DNA from: Streptomyces hoynatensis
Lineage (GTDB): Bacteria > Actinomycetota > Actinomycetes > Streptomycetales > Streptomycetaceae
Direction: 5' to 3'
DNA: 64,000 nt
NCBI RefSeq assembly: GCF_003626535.1
Contig: NZ_RBAL01000020.1
Location: forward strand, 1 to 64,000
The position numbers and the translations under genes are program-made. Below the pieces are notes generated by a model. It worked only from the letters and a program-made list of their open reading frames with translations. It ran no database searches and was not told the origin of the DNA. Of the stretch, positions 42,964 to 51,392 are shown in pieces (positions within the stretch are counted from its first letter, which is position 1; each line of letters opens with the position of its first letter).

Positions 42964-44304
42964 ATGAGTGCCGCGCTCGGGTTGCTCGCCGTGCTTGTGC
43001 TGACGGCGGGCACCGGATATTTCGTCGCCCAGGAGTTCGCGTTCGTCGCCGCCGACCGGCTCGCCCTCGGCCGCGAGGCCGCCGCGGGCGACCGGCGTGC
43101 CGCCCGTGCCATGAAGGTCCAGGAGCGGCTGTCGTTCATGCTCTCCGGCGCTCAGCTCGGCATCACGCTGACCGGGCTGATCGTCGGTTTCCTCGCCGAG
43201 CCCGCGCTCGCCGCCCTGCTCGACCCGGTCCTCGGGGCCGCCGGGGTGCCGGACGCGGCGGCCTCCGGCATCGCGCTCGCCTTCGCCTTCGCCCTCGCCA
43301 CCGGCATCCAGATGGTGCTCGGCGAGCTCGGCCCGAAGAACCTGGCGCTCGCCGTGCCCGAGCGGCTGGCCAAGGCGCTGGCCGGCTCGACCCTCGGCTA
43401 CCTGAAGGTCGCCGGGCCGGTGATCCGGGTCTTCGACGCCTCGGCCAACCGGCTGCTGCGCCGGTTCGGCATCGAGCCGGTGGAGGAGCTGCACCACGGG
43501 GCCACGCTGGAGGAGCTCGGCCACCTCATCGACGAGTCACACGAACACGGCAGGCTGCCGCACGCCACGGCCGCGCTCCTCGACCACGCGCTCGGCTTCT
43601 CCGACCGGACGCTGGGCGAGGTCATGGTGCCGCGCGTGGACGTCAACTCGGTCCGCGCGACGGCCCCGGCCGCCGACGTGGTCGAGCTGATCGGCACGCA
43701 CGGCCACTCCCACTACCTGGTGGTCGGCGACCGGATCGACGACATCATCGGGGTCATCGGCGTACGGGAGCTGATGCGGGTCAGCCCGGAGCGGATCACC
43801 CGGCGCTCCGCCGGCGCGCTGGCCCGGCGGGCCCTGCTGCTGCCCGACACGCTGCCCCTGCCCGGCGCCGTCGAGCAAATGCAGGCGGCGGGCGAGGAGT
43901 TCGCGGTGGTCCTCGACGAGTACGGCGGGGTGGCCGGGATCGTCACCCTGGAGGACATCGCCGAGGAGCTGGTCGGCGAGATCGCCGACGAGAGCGACCA
44001 GGTCGTCGAGCTGGCGGTGCCCGACGGAGCGGGCTGGCTGGTGGATGCCGGGCGGCGGGTGGACGAGGTGGCCGAGGCCACCGGCGTCGGGCTGCCGGAG
44101 GAAGACGCCTTCGAAACCGTCGCGGGCCTGGTCATCGACCGGCTCGGCGGCTTCCCCGCGGTCGGCGACCGGATTCCCGTGGAGCTGACCGACGGCGGGC
44201 GGGCGGTCCTCGAGGTGCTCTCGCTTGACCGGCGGGTCCCGGCCAGGGTCCGGCTCGAACGGGCGCCGGTGGCCGTGCGGGAGCGAGAGGGGCAGCCCTC
44301 GTGA
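42964..44304 (+). CDS. CNNM/HlyC-CorC family membrane protein (full length)
   Basis: 446 aa. A DUF21/CNNM transmembrane domain (about 1-190; LMLTAGTGYFVAQEFAF-type start, SGAQLGITLTGLIVGFLAEP, LGELGPKNLALAVPE) leads to a CBS pair (about 205-340; GEVMVPRVDVNSVRA, FAVVLDEYGGVAGIVTLEDI) and a CorC/HlyC C-terminal domain (about 355-435). The family is implicated in Mg2+/Co2+ transport. It overlaps the next gene by four bases (GTGA), so the two are translated together, possibly as a heteromeric pair. Confidence 0.9.
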   Translation: MSAALGLLAVLVLTAGTGYFVAQEFAFVAADRLALGREAAAGDRRAARAMKVQERLSFMLSGAQLGITLTGLIVGFLAEPALAALLDPVLGAAGVPDAAASGIALAFAFALATGIQMVLGELGPKNLALAVPERLAKALAGSTLGYLKVAGPVIRVFDASANRLLRRFGIEPVEELHHGATLEELGHLIDESHEHGRLPHATAALLDHALGFSDRTLGEVMVPRVDVNSVRATAPAADVVELIGTHGHSHYLVVGDRIDDIIGVIGVRELMRVSPERITRRSAGALARRALLLPDTLPLPGAVEQMQAAGEEFAVVLDEYGGVAGIVTLEDIAEELVGEIADESDQVVELAVPDGAGWLVDAGRRVDEVAEATGVGLPEEDAFETVAGLVIDRLGGFPAVGDRIPVELTDGGRAVLEVLSLDRRVPARVRLERAPVAVREREGQPS

Positions 44305-45320
44305 GCGCCCAGGCCGCCGTCCTCGTCACCGTGCTGCTGCTGGTGTGCAGCGGCTTCTTCGTGGCGGCCGAGTTCGCGCTGGTGGCCGCGAAGCGCCATC
44401 GGGTGGAGCAGGCGCTCGCCGAGGGGCAGCGCGGGGCGCGGGCCGCCCTGGCCGGGATGCGGGAACTCTCGCTGATGCTGGCCGGTTCGCAGCTCGGCAT
44501 CACCGCCTGCACCCTCGGCCTGGGCAGCATCTCGGAACCGGCGATCGCGGACCGGGTCGACCCGCTGCTCGAGGAGCTGGGGCTGCCCTCGCAGCTCGCT
44601 TACGGCTTCGGGCTGATCCTGGCCATGGTCGTGGTCGTCTTCCTGCACATGGTGGTGGGGGAGATGGCGCCCAAGTCCTGGTCGATCTCGCACCCGGAGC
44701 GTTCGGCGATGCTGCTGGCGCCGCCGTTCCGCGCGCTGGTCCGGGCGGTCAGGCCGCTGATCTGGGCGCTGAACAAGATGAGCAACGGCGTGGTCCGGCT
44801 GTGCCGGGTCACCCCCCGCGAGGAGCTGGCCTCGGTGCACGACCGGGAGCAGTTGACGCACCTGGTCGCCGAGTCGCAGCGGCTCGGGCTGATCAGCGAG
44901 ACCGACTCGCGGCTGATCACGCGCTCGCTGACCGAGCCGCAGTCGCCGGTGGGCCGCATCCAGGTCCCTGCCGACCGGATCGCGGAGGTGCCGGCCGAGG
45001 CGGGGACGGACGTGATCCTGGCCGCGGCGGCGGCCAGCGACCACACCCGGCTGCTGGTGCGGGAGGGAGACCGGGTCCTCGGCTCGGTGCACGCCAGGGA
45101 CGCCGTGGTGGCGCGGGCCCACGGGCGCCTGGTGACCGCGCGGGAACTGGCCAGGCCGGTGCCCGAGCTGACCGCAGAGGACACCGTGGCCTACGCGGTG
45201 GAGCAGCTGCGGCAGAGCCGGGCCTCGCTGGCGGTGGTGCGCGGGGCAGAGGGGCAGGTGACGGGGCTGATCAGCCTGGACGACCTGCTCGTGCGGCTGA
45301 TGGGCCCGCAACAGGTCTGA
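44301..45320 (+). CDS. CNNM family membrane protein lacking the CorC domain
   Basis: 339 aa from GTG 44301. CNNM domain: FFVAAEFALVAAKRHRVEQA, AGSQLGITACTLGLGSISEP, VVGEMAPKSWSISHPE. It is followed by a CBS pair (about 215-335; HTRLLVREGDRVLGSVHARD, SLAVVRGAEGQVTGLISLDD) and ends there, without a CorC/HlyC domain. Tandem long and short CNNM genes with a 4-base overlap are common in actinomycetes and suggest a hetero-oligomer. Confidence 0.9.
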   Translation: MSAQAAVLVTVLLLVCSGFFVAAEFALVAAKRHRVEQALAEGQRGARAALAGMRELSLMLAGSQLGITACTLGLGSISEPAIADRVDPLLEELGLPSQLAYGFGLILAMVVVVFLHMVVGEMAPKSWSISHPERSAMLLAPPFRALVRAVRPLIWALNKMSNGVVRLCRVTPREELASVHDREQLTHLVAESQRLGLISETDSRLITRSLTEPQSPVGRIQVPADRIAEVPAEAGTDVILAAAAASDHTRLLVREGDRVLGSVHARDAVVARAHGRLVTARELARPVPELTAEDTVAYAVEQLRQSRASLAVVRGAEGQVTGLISLDDLLVRLMGPQQV

Positions 45321-45398
45321 GCGGCGCGCCGGGCGGAAATCCGCGGCCCGGCGGACGACGCCCGCGGCCCGGCGGCGAACGGGCCCGGCGGCGAACCG

Positions 45399-45443
45399 AA
45401 GGAGCGGCGTGCCCCGGGACGGTCCCCGGGCACGCCGCTCCTT
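45399..45443. terminator. Long hairpin terminator after the CNNM pair
   Basis: AAGGAGCGGCGTGCCC (45399-45414) pairs exactly with GGGCACGCCGCTCCTT (45428-45443), and the loop itself contains GGGAC/GTCCC. It lies between convergent genes. Confidence 0.8.
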
Positions 45444-45562
45444 CGCGTCACCGCGTGCGGTCTGCGGCTCGTGCCGGCCGTACGCGCGGCCGGCTGCCGT
45501 GGGCCCGCCGCTCGGCCGCCCTCCGGCGGCCGCCGGCCTGCCGAACGACCGCTGCGGGGCCG

Positions 45563-46276
45563 CTACTCGACCGAGATCGACTCGATGACGATGTCCTCCA
45601 GCGGCCGGTCGGTGGCGGGGTCGGTCTCGGTGGCGGCGATGGCGTCGACGACGGCCTTGCTCTCCTCGTCGGCGACCTCGCCGAAGATGGTGTAACCGCC
45701 GTCGAGGTGCGGCTGGGGGGCGACGGTGATGAAGAACTGCGAACCGTTCGTGTCCGGGCCCGCGTTGGCCATCGCCAGCAGGTACGGCTCGTCGAAGGTC
45801 AGGTCGGGGTCGTTCTCGTTCTGGAACTGGTAGCCGGGGCCGCCGGTGCCGTCGCCGTTGGGGTCACCGCCCTGGATCATGAAGCCGTCTATCACGCGGT
45901 GGAAGATGGTGCCGTTGTACAGCGGCTCGCCGTCCTGCTGGCCGGCCCAGGGGAGGGAACCGTCCGCCAGGCCCACGAAGTTGGTCACGGTCAGCGGCGC
46001 CTGCTCGGGGAAGAGGGTGAGCGCGATGTCGCCTTCGCTGGTGTGGATGACCGCGCTGGTCGCGTCGGAGGGCTCGACGGAGGCCGGGCCGGCCGATGCC
46101 TCCGCGGTGGCGCCGTCCTCCGGCGAACCGGCCGTCTCCTGCGGGGAGTCGGACGCGGTGGCCTCCGACCCCGTGTCGGAGGAGCCGTCGGAGGAGTCGT
46201 CGGACTCCGAGCCGCAGGCGGTCAGCAGGCCGAGACAGAGCAGTGCGGTCGCCAGGTGGCGGGGGAAGCGGTTCAT
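45563..46276 (-). CDS. Cyclophilin-type peptidyl-prolyl isomerase lipoprotein
   Basis: 237 aa from ATG 46276 (GGAAGG upstream). The signal peptide ends in lipobox LTAC (Cys21). A Ser/Asp/Glu-rich linker (about 22-70) precedes a cyclophilin domain (about 74-237) with FPEQAPLTVTNFVGLADGS, GTIFHRVIDGFMIQGGDP (catalytic Arg in FHRV), NGSQFFITVAPQPHLDGGYT and FGEVADE. It should assist folding of exported proteins at the outer membrane face. The gene is last in a leftward run after the ECF/paralogue genes but separated by about 150 bases. Confidence 0.92.
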   Translation of the reverse strand: MNRFPRHLATALLCLGLLTACGSESDDSSDGSSDTGSEATASDSPQETAGSPEDGATAEASAGPASVEPSDATSAVIHTSEGDIALTLFPEQAPLTVTNFVGLADGSLPWAGQQDGEPLYNGTIFHRVIDGFMIQGGDPNGDGTGGPGYQFQNENDPDLTFDEPYLLAMANAGPDTNGSQFFITVAPQPHLDGGYTIFGEVADEESKAVVDAIAATETDPATDRPLEDIVIESISVE

Positions 46277-46423
46277 GGGGGACGCCTTCCGTATGCCCGA
46301 ATGCGGAGGTGCACGCAGGCACATCATGCATCACAGGCTTCCCGCCCGCCTCCCCCCTGCCGGCCCGCCCGCCGGGGCCCCGGGGCCGAGCGACGGCTGC
46401 CGGACGATCGGCACGGGGGCGGC

Positions 46424-47683
46424 TCAGGAGACCGGGGGCCCGCCGATCAGGCCGCGCCACTGCTCGTCGGACACGAGCTGCAGCAACTGCTCCTCGCTCA
46501 GCGGGAAGTCGCCATCCGCCGCCGCGGTTTCCGTGACGTCCAGCGAGGAGCCGTCCGGGTAGTAGAGGTCGTAGTAGATCTCCTGCTCCGGAGACTCGTC
46601 CTCGTATGCGCAGCGGAAGACCTCGGAGCCGTCCGGGAGGGTGGCGGCGAGCCGGCAGTCGTCGTCCTGCTCGGGCCGGTCCTGCCGCGCGAACGTGGCG
46701 GGGGCATAGGAGTTGACCGTGACCTGGGCGGAGCCGGTGCCGTCGGCGCGGTGGATCTCGAACGTCGCGGCGCCGGGGCTCCGGCTGCCCAGGGCGCCGA
46801 GCCGCACCGTCTCGGGCAGCAGCGCGCCGAAGGTCTCCCGCAGGTCCTCGGCCGCCGTGTCGTCCATCCAACTCGGCTCCTCGGCGGCGCTGGGGAGTCC
46901 GTAACGCTCGTCGAGCTCCTCCGTGACCTGCTGCCACACCGGCGCCTCGACCACCTCGGCCATCCGGTCCAGGTCCAGGGGGGCCTCGGCGTCCGCGGCC
47001 AGCGCCGGCGTTGCGGTCACGCTCAGGGACCACCGCGCGATGCCCGGCGTGGCCGGCTCGCCCCCGGTGATCGGGCGCTCCAGCCATGCCTCCCAGGTGG
47101 CGCCGGAGGAGGGGGACTGGGCGGTGTCCGCGCGGGGGCCGCTGGTGATGAGGGTGAGCACGGAGCCGTCCCCGAGCTCGGCCTCCTCGCAGTGCCATCC
47201 CGGGTTGCTCGGGGTGGTGCAGCCCGCCTGGCCGCGCCAGTCCGGGGTGCGCTCCCTGGACATGGTGAACGCGACGTCGAGGGTGCGGTCCGTGCCGTCG
47301 TCGAGGGTGGCCAAGACGTAGGGCTCCGCGGTGGTCTCCGGGCCCTCGGCCGCGGGCGAGGTCAGCCGCACCCCCTCCGGCAGCAGGCCGGCGAGCGCGT
47401 CGAGCATCTCGCCGCCGGTCTCGGGTGCCGCCGCGGCGAGGCCGGAGCCGTCCTGGCCGCCGCCGGGCAGCTGGGAGAAGGCGACGGCGACGGCCGCCGC
47501 GGCGGCGGCGCCCGAGACGAGCGCGAACCGCTGCCTGAACTGCCTGGTCCGGCCGCGGCGCAGGCCCCCCTCGGCCAGCGACTGGGGGTCGGCCGTGAAG
47601 GAGTCGCCGGCCTGGCGCAGCAAGGCACCCAGCTCCTGCTCCAGGTCCACGGGGCCGGTTCTGTCGTGCATCCTGTCGGTCAT
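46424..47683 (-). CDS. Membrane-anchored, internally duplicated protein downstream of an ECF sigma gene
   Basis: 419 aa, ATG 47683. A cytoplasmic N-terminus of about 52 residues (LEQELGALLRQAGDSFTADP) precedes one transmembrane helix (about 53-72) and a large extracytoplasmic part made of two similar units: MLDALAGLLPEGVRL ... DGSVLTLITSG and LRETFGALLPETVRL ... DGSSLDVTETA. It closes LLQLVSDEQWRGLI. It starts 20 bases after the ECF sigma stop, so it is likely cotranscribed and may act as a non-zinc-finger anti-sigma or sensor. It is a paralogue of the protein encoded at 48357-49622. Confidence 0.75.
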   Translation of the reverse strand: MTDRMHDRTGPVDLEQELGALLRQAGDSFTADPQSLAEGGLRRGRTRQFRQRFALVSGAAAAAAVAVAFSQLPGGGQDGSGLAAAAPETGGEMLDALAGLLPEGVRLTSPAAEGPETTAEPYVLATLDDGTDRTLDVAFTMSRERTPDWRGQAGCTTPSNPGWHCEEAELGDGSVLTLITSGPRADTAQSPSSGATWEAWLERPITGGEPATPGIARWSLSVTATPALAADAEAPLDLDRMAEVVEAPVWQQVTEELDERYGLPSAAEEPSWMDDTAAEDLRETFGALLPETVRLGALGSRSPGAATFEIHRADGTGSAQVTVNSYAPATFARQDRPEQDDDCRLAATLPDGSEVFRCAYEDESPEQEIYYDLYYPDGSSLDVTETAAADGDFPLSEEQLLQLVSDEQWRGLIGGPPVS

Positions 47684-47702
47684 GGGGGTCCTTCCAGCGG
47701 GC

Positions 47703-48215
47703 TCAGACGGCGTGGAGTTCGACGAAACCGGAATCGCCCAGCTGGGCGCGGAGCTTGGCCAGCGCGCGGCTGGACCGGGACCGGACGGCGCTCGAACTGG
47801 TCCGCAGGGCCTCCGCCGTCTGCTCGACGCTGAGGTCCTCCCAATACCTCAGGACGAGGACGGCCCTGTCCTTGCGCGGCAGCTCCGCGAGCGCCTTCAG
47901 GAGGACGACCCGCAGCGGCGAATCCACCACCGAGGGGGCCGGCTGATCCGGGAGCGTCGTGACCGGCCGCTCGGTGCTGCTCCTTCGCCGGCGGTGCGCC
48001 AGGTAGACGCGGACGAGGACCGCCCGGGCGTACGCCTCGGGTTGGTCGATGCACTTCCTGCGGTGCCACACCGTGTACATCCGGCTGAGAGTCTCTTGCA
48101 CGAGGTCCTCGGCGAGATGAGTGTCACCGCCGGTCAGCAGGCACGCCGACCGGTAGAGCGCGGCGCTTCTCGCGACTGCGAAGTCCCGATACGCGTCCAG
48201 ATCCCTCCGCCTCAT
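47703..48215 (-). CDS. ECF sigma factor (SigE-type family)
   Basis: 170 aa from ATG 48215 with GAGGGGGG upstream. Region 2 (RDFAVARSAALYRSACLLTG, AEDLVQETLSRMYTVWHRRK) and region 4 (ELPRKDRAVLVLRYWEDLSV, SSSAVRSRSSRALAKLRAQL) are complete. It sits between two paralogous envelope proteins: one 20 bases downstream, the other ending 141 bases upstream on the same strand. Its regulon may include either. Confidence 0.88.
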   Translation of the reverse strand: MRRRDLDAYRDFAVARSAALYRSACLLTGGDTHLAEDLVQETLSRMYTVWHRRKCIDQPEAYARAVLVRVYLAHRRRRSSTERPVTTLPDQPAPSVVDSPLRVVLLKALAELPRKDRAVLVLRYWEDLSVEQTAEALRTSSSAVRSRSSRALAKLRAQLGDSGFVELHAV

Positions 48216-48356
48216 CGGCCCCCCTCGTCTCCCCGTCGACTGCTCTTCACCTCGTAGATGCGCGAGGAGTGCCGACCTGTTGCACCGGCGGCTGTCCCTC
48301 TTTCGGGTCAACCGCCGGTGCGAGGGGTTCGGCTCGTGTGCCGGCCGACTTCCGCG

Positions 48357-49622
48357 TCAGCCTTCGAGCACGAGCGTGCGCCAGGCCTCGTCGGTGGCGA
48401 TGCGCTGGAGCTCCTCGGGGCCGAGCGGTGCGGCCGCCCGCGTGGGCTCGGTCTCCCAGTCGGGGGCATTCAGCGCAGAGATGCTGAGGATCGTGCCGTC
48501 GGGGTAGGTGACGTCGACCCAGGCCAGGTCGTAGGGGTCGTCCTCACCCGTGGGCGGCCAGTCGCAGGCGCTGACCTCCGTGCCGTCGGGCAGGACGCTG
48601 TCCTCGCACTGCGGTCCCTCGTCCTCGCCCTCCTCCTCGGCCGAGGCCACGTCCTCCTCGGCGAAGGAGACGACCTCGGAGGAGAGTTCGCCCTCGGCCG
48701 CCTCGTCCGCGCCGTCTCCCGGCTCCTCGCCCTCGGGCCCGTACACGGTGATGTCGACCAGGCCCGGGCCCTGCCCGTCGTCGACCTGCAGCGTGGCGTA
48801 ACCGGGCTCTTCCTCCTCACCGTCGGTGATCTGCATCCCCTCGGGGGCGACCTGCCGGAAGGTGTCGCGCAGCGCGGCGGGCGGTATGTCCGCGGAGGGC
48901 GTATCCTCCCCGTCGGACGGGGCGCCGTACTCCGCGTCCACCGCGTCGAAGACCTGCTGCCACACGGGGGCCTGCACGGCGGCGGCGAGCTGCTCGAAGT
49001 CGAGCAGCGGCTGGTACGTGTCCGGGTCCTCCCCATCGGTCAGGTCGTGGGCCTCCGTCAGGACGACGGCGCGCCCGCCCGGCTGGTCGAGGGAGGAGCC
49101 GCCGGGTCCCTCGACCCAGGCCTCCCACTCCAGCGTCTCCCCTCCGTCTTCCGGCCCGCCGAAGTCCCAGGTGACGAAGGACAGGATGCTCCCGTCGGCA
49201 AGCTCGGTCTGCTCGCAGGTGAAGCCTTCTTCCGGCTCGCCGAAGCCCTGGCAGCCGGCGATGTCGTGCCAATCGTCCGTCGCCCAGCGATTCAGGCTGA
49301 GCTGGAGGCTGGTGCCGCCCGAGCCGTCCTCCGCGACGAGGTAGGCGGAGGGCCACTCGCTGGTGTCCACGCCCTCGGCCTCGGCCTCGCTGTACGTGAG
49401 GGAGGAGGGCAGCAGCGCGGTCAGCGCGTCCAGCGTCTCCTCCGCGGTGCGCGGCACCTCGGCGCTGCCGTCGCTCTCGGCGGCGGAGGTCGGTGCGGCG
49501 GCCGCCATGGACGCCATCGCGGCCGTGACGATCGCCGCGGACAGCAGCGTCCGGCGCGTCCGGCGAATGCGGCGAGCCCGGCCGGCGCCGCGCTCCTCGG
49601 CCGCTCCCCCGTTGTCCGTCAT
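48357..49622 (-). CDS. Envelope protein, paralogue of 46424-47683
   Basis: 421 aa from ATG 49622, with GAAGGAAAGAG upstream; ATG 49643 is an alternative adding seven residues. A basic N-terminus (RARRIRRTRRTLLSAAIVTA) leads into one hydrophobic segment that could be a signal peptide or anchor. The extracytoplasmic part again has two similar units (ETLDALTALLPSSLTYS ... ELADGSILSFVTWD; LRDTFRQVAPEGMQI ... YPDGTILSISA) and ends LQRIATDEAWRTLVLEG. APVWQQV occurs in both paralogues. An acidic insert (about 300-345) is specific to this copy. The function is unknown. Confidence 0.75.
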   Translation of the reverse strand: MTDNGGAAEERGAGRARRIRRTRRTLLSAAIVTAAMASMAAAAPTSAAESDGSAEVPRTAEETLDALTALLPSSLTYSEAEAEGVDTSEWPSAYLVAEDGSGGTSLQLSLNRWATDDWHDIAGCQGFGEPEEGFTCEQTELADGSILSFVTWDFGGPEDGGETLEWEAWVEGPGGSSLDQPGGRAVVLTEAHDLTDGEDPDTYQPLLDFEQLAAAVQAPVWQQVFDAVDAEYGAPSDGEDTPSADIPPAALRDTFRQVAPEGMQITDGEEEEPGYATLQVDDGQGPGLVDITVYGPEGEEPGDGADEAAEGELSSEVVSFAEEDVASAEEEGEDEGPQCEDSVLPDGTEVSACDWPPTGEDDPYDLAWVDVTYPDGTILSISALNAPDWETEPTRAAAPLGPEELQRIATDEAWRTLVLEG

Positions 49623-50046
49623 CAGACTCTTTCCTTCTTCCATGCGTCGGCTCTCACCCCGTTGGTTCGTCGGCGAGCGGCGGCGCCTCGGCGTCACTCA
49701 CTCGCCCCGTCACTTCTCCGATGCGCCGGGCCGCGAGGCATGTTGCAGCCGTGCCGAGAATTTTTTTGCGCGCCACCCCCGCGCGCTCGCCGTGGGCGTC
49801 CCGCGCGCTTCCCCCGCCCTCGCCGTGCCCCGGCCCTCCGGCCGTCCTCCGCCCGCCCCCTGCTCTCCGCCCCGCCCGCCGCACGCCCAGCCCCCGGTGC
49901 GCCGGGCTCCCTCCCCGGCCCGCCCGTCCCCACGTCCCCACGTCCCGGTCCGAAACGAGCGGCCGGGGCCTGCCGCGGAGTTGGTAGCCTGGCAGGAACG
50001 CCCGGTGAGCAGCGACCCGGGCCGAGCCCCAGGGGTCCTACCGCAG
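49623..50046. other. Intergenic region between divergent genes
   Basis: About 424 bases. A run of seven T (AATTTTTTTGCG, near 49760) is striking in such GC-rich DNA, and the 3' half is C-rich. No gene is supported; promoters for both flanking genes should lie here. Confidence 0.45.
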
Positions 50047-50739
50047 ATGGATACTCTCGCCCTCGGTCCCAGCTGGATGGACCCGGAGCAGCTCATCGAG
50101 AGCTTCGGCCTGCTCGGCATCCTGATCGTGGTCTTCGCCGAGTCGGGACTGCTCATCGGCTTCTTCCTGCCGGGCGACTCGGTGCTGTTCACGGCGGGAC
50201 TCCTGGTGTCCACCGACCAGTACCTGCACTACCCGCTGTGGCTGGTGGCGGTGCTGATCGTGGTCGCGGCCGTGCTCGGCGACCAGGTCGGCTACCTCTT
50301 CGGCCGCAGGGTCGGCCCCGCGCTCTTCAACCGGCCGGACTCCAGGCTCTTCAAGCAGGAGAACGTGGAGAAGGCCAAGGAGTTCTTCGACAAGCACGGC
50401 GCGCAGTCGCTGGTGCTGGCGCGTTTCGTGCCGATCGTGCGCACGTTCACGCCGATCATCGCGGGCGTCTGCGGGATGCCCTATCGCGCCTTCGTCACGT
50501 ACAACGTGCTGGGCGGCGTGCTGTGGGGTGCGGGCGTGACGCTGCTGGGCGCGGCGCTCGGCAAGGTGGACTTCGTCTACGAGCACATCGAGCTGATGCT
50601 GGTCGGCATCGTGCTGCTCTCGGTGATCCCGATCGGCATCGAGTACCTGCGGGCGCGCCGCAACAACCGGCGTGGGGGCGACGGGCAGGCCGCCGCCTCC
50701 CGGCCCGCCTCGGGCCAGGGGCGGCACGCCAGGCGCTGA
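50047..50739 (+). CDS. DedA-family membrane protein
   Basis: 230 aa from ATG 50047. Motifs typical of DedA/SNARE-associated proteins: FAESGLLIGFFLPGDSVLFT near the N-terminus, AAVLGDQVGYLFGRRVGPAL, FFDKHGAQSLVLARFVPIVR and TFTPIIAGVCGMPYRAFVTY (the F/Y-x-R-x3-x-R region). Five or six helices end in a basic tail (RARRNNRRGGDGQA). The family is linked to undecaprenyl-phosphate or phospholipid flipping and membrane homeostasis. Confidence 0.92.
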   Translation: MDTLALGPSWMDPEQLIESFGLLGILIVVFAESGLLIGFFLPGDSVLFTAGLLVSTDQYLHYPLWLVAVLIVVAAVLGDQVGYLFGRRVGPALFNRPDSRLFKQENVEKAKEFFDKHGAQSLVLARFVPIVRTFTPIIAGVCGMPYRAFVTYNVLGGVLWGAGVTLLGAALGKVDFVYEHIELMLVGIVLLSVIPIGIEYLRARRNNRRGGDGQAAASRPASGQGRHARR

Positions 50740-50769
50740 GGCGCCGGGCCGGCCCCGCTCACGGCCGTG

Positions 50770-50806
50770 GCGGGCCGATCAGGGCTGCGGGCCGATCAGG
50801 GCTGCG
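50770..50806. repeat. 17-bp direct repeat at the tatA-like stop
   Basis: GGGCCGATCAGGGCTGC occurs twice in tandem. The second copy contains the stop codon of the leftward tatA-like gene, so the repeat may have trimmed or altered its C-terminus. Confidence 0.75.
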
Positions 50807-51074
50807 GCGCGGTCCCGCCCGCCTCCTGCTGCTGCGCCTGCGCGGGCTTGGCCGCGGTCTCGGCCGGCGGCGCCTGGATCGTCCGCGGCGGCTCCGGCTC
50901 GTCCCCGCGCGGCGGGGCCGCGGCGCTCTCGGCCCTCATGGCGGCGGTCTCGCTCTTGAGGATGCGGGCGGACTTGCCAAGCGATCTGGCGATGTCCGGC
51001 AGTCGCCGCGCGCCGAACACGATCAAAACGATGATCGCGATGAGCACGAGTTCCCTGACGCCGATGCGGCCCAT
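50796..51074 (-). CDS. tatA: Twin-arginine translocase subunit TatA-like
   Basis: 92 aa from ATG 51074 with GGAGGTGAAAG upstream. One N-terminal helix (RELVLIAIIVLIVFG) is followed by the FG hinge and an amphipathic helix (ARRLPDIARSLGKSARILKS), then a polar Gln/Pro-rich tail. This is the TatA/TatE layout. The window encodes Tat-type cargo (the Rieske lipoprotein and DyP peroxidase). It is probably an extra TatA, since no tatC is present here. Confidence 0.85.
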   Translation of the reverse strand: MGRIGVRELVLIAIIVLIVFGARRLPDIARSLGKSARILKSETAAMRAESAAAPPRGDEPEPPRTIQAPPAETAAKPAQAQQQEAGGTAPQP

Positions 51075-51392
51075 GACTTTCACCTCCGTGGAACGCCTCG
51101 ACACGTTCCGCAACGGGCGCGGCGGAAGAGCGCCCGACACAAGAAGAATAGGCAAGAGACGGGCTGGTGCCCATGGGGAAGCAGGTCCGGCTCTGTGCCG
51201 ATGATCGCAGGAATATCCCGGACGAACCGGGGAACAGCGCAAAAACGAAGCCGCAATAAAAGATGACAATTATGACGACATAGGTAACACTCCGGCAATA
51301 CGACGCGTAAATCCCATAGGCGGATACTCTTCCGCCGTGTCCGAACTCACCCTCGCCTCGGCGCTCGGATCCCCCACCCCGCGCCGGCCACC
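51075..51392. other. Locally AT-rich region upstream of the polysaccharide locus
   Basis: About 51230-51315 has runs such as GCAAAAACG, GCAATAAAAGATGACAATTA and ATAGGTAACAC, far lower in GC than anything nearby, followed by the inverted repeat GGCGGA-TACTCT-TCCGCC (51317-51334). It probably contains the promoter of the polysaccharide genes. No gene is supported within it. Confidence 0.5.

Noticed and set aside
44225..47833. A 1202-codon plus-strand frame
   Set aside because: It overlaps several well-supported genes on both strands and reads as a GC-rich shadow frame.
48258..51266. A 1002-codon plus-strand frame
   Set aside because: It is a shadow of the ECF-linked envelope protein, DedA and TatA-like genes, which have clear domains and ribosome binding sites.
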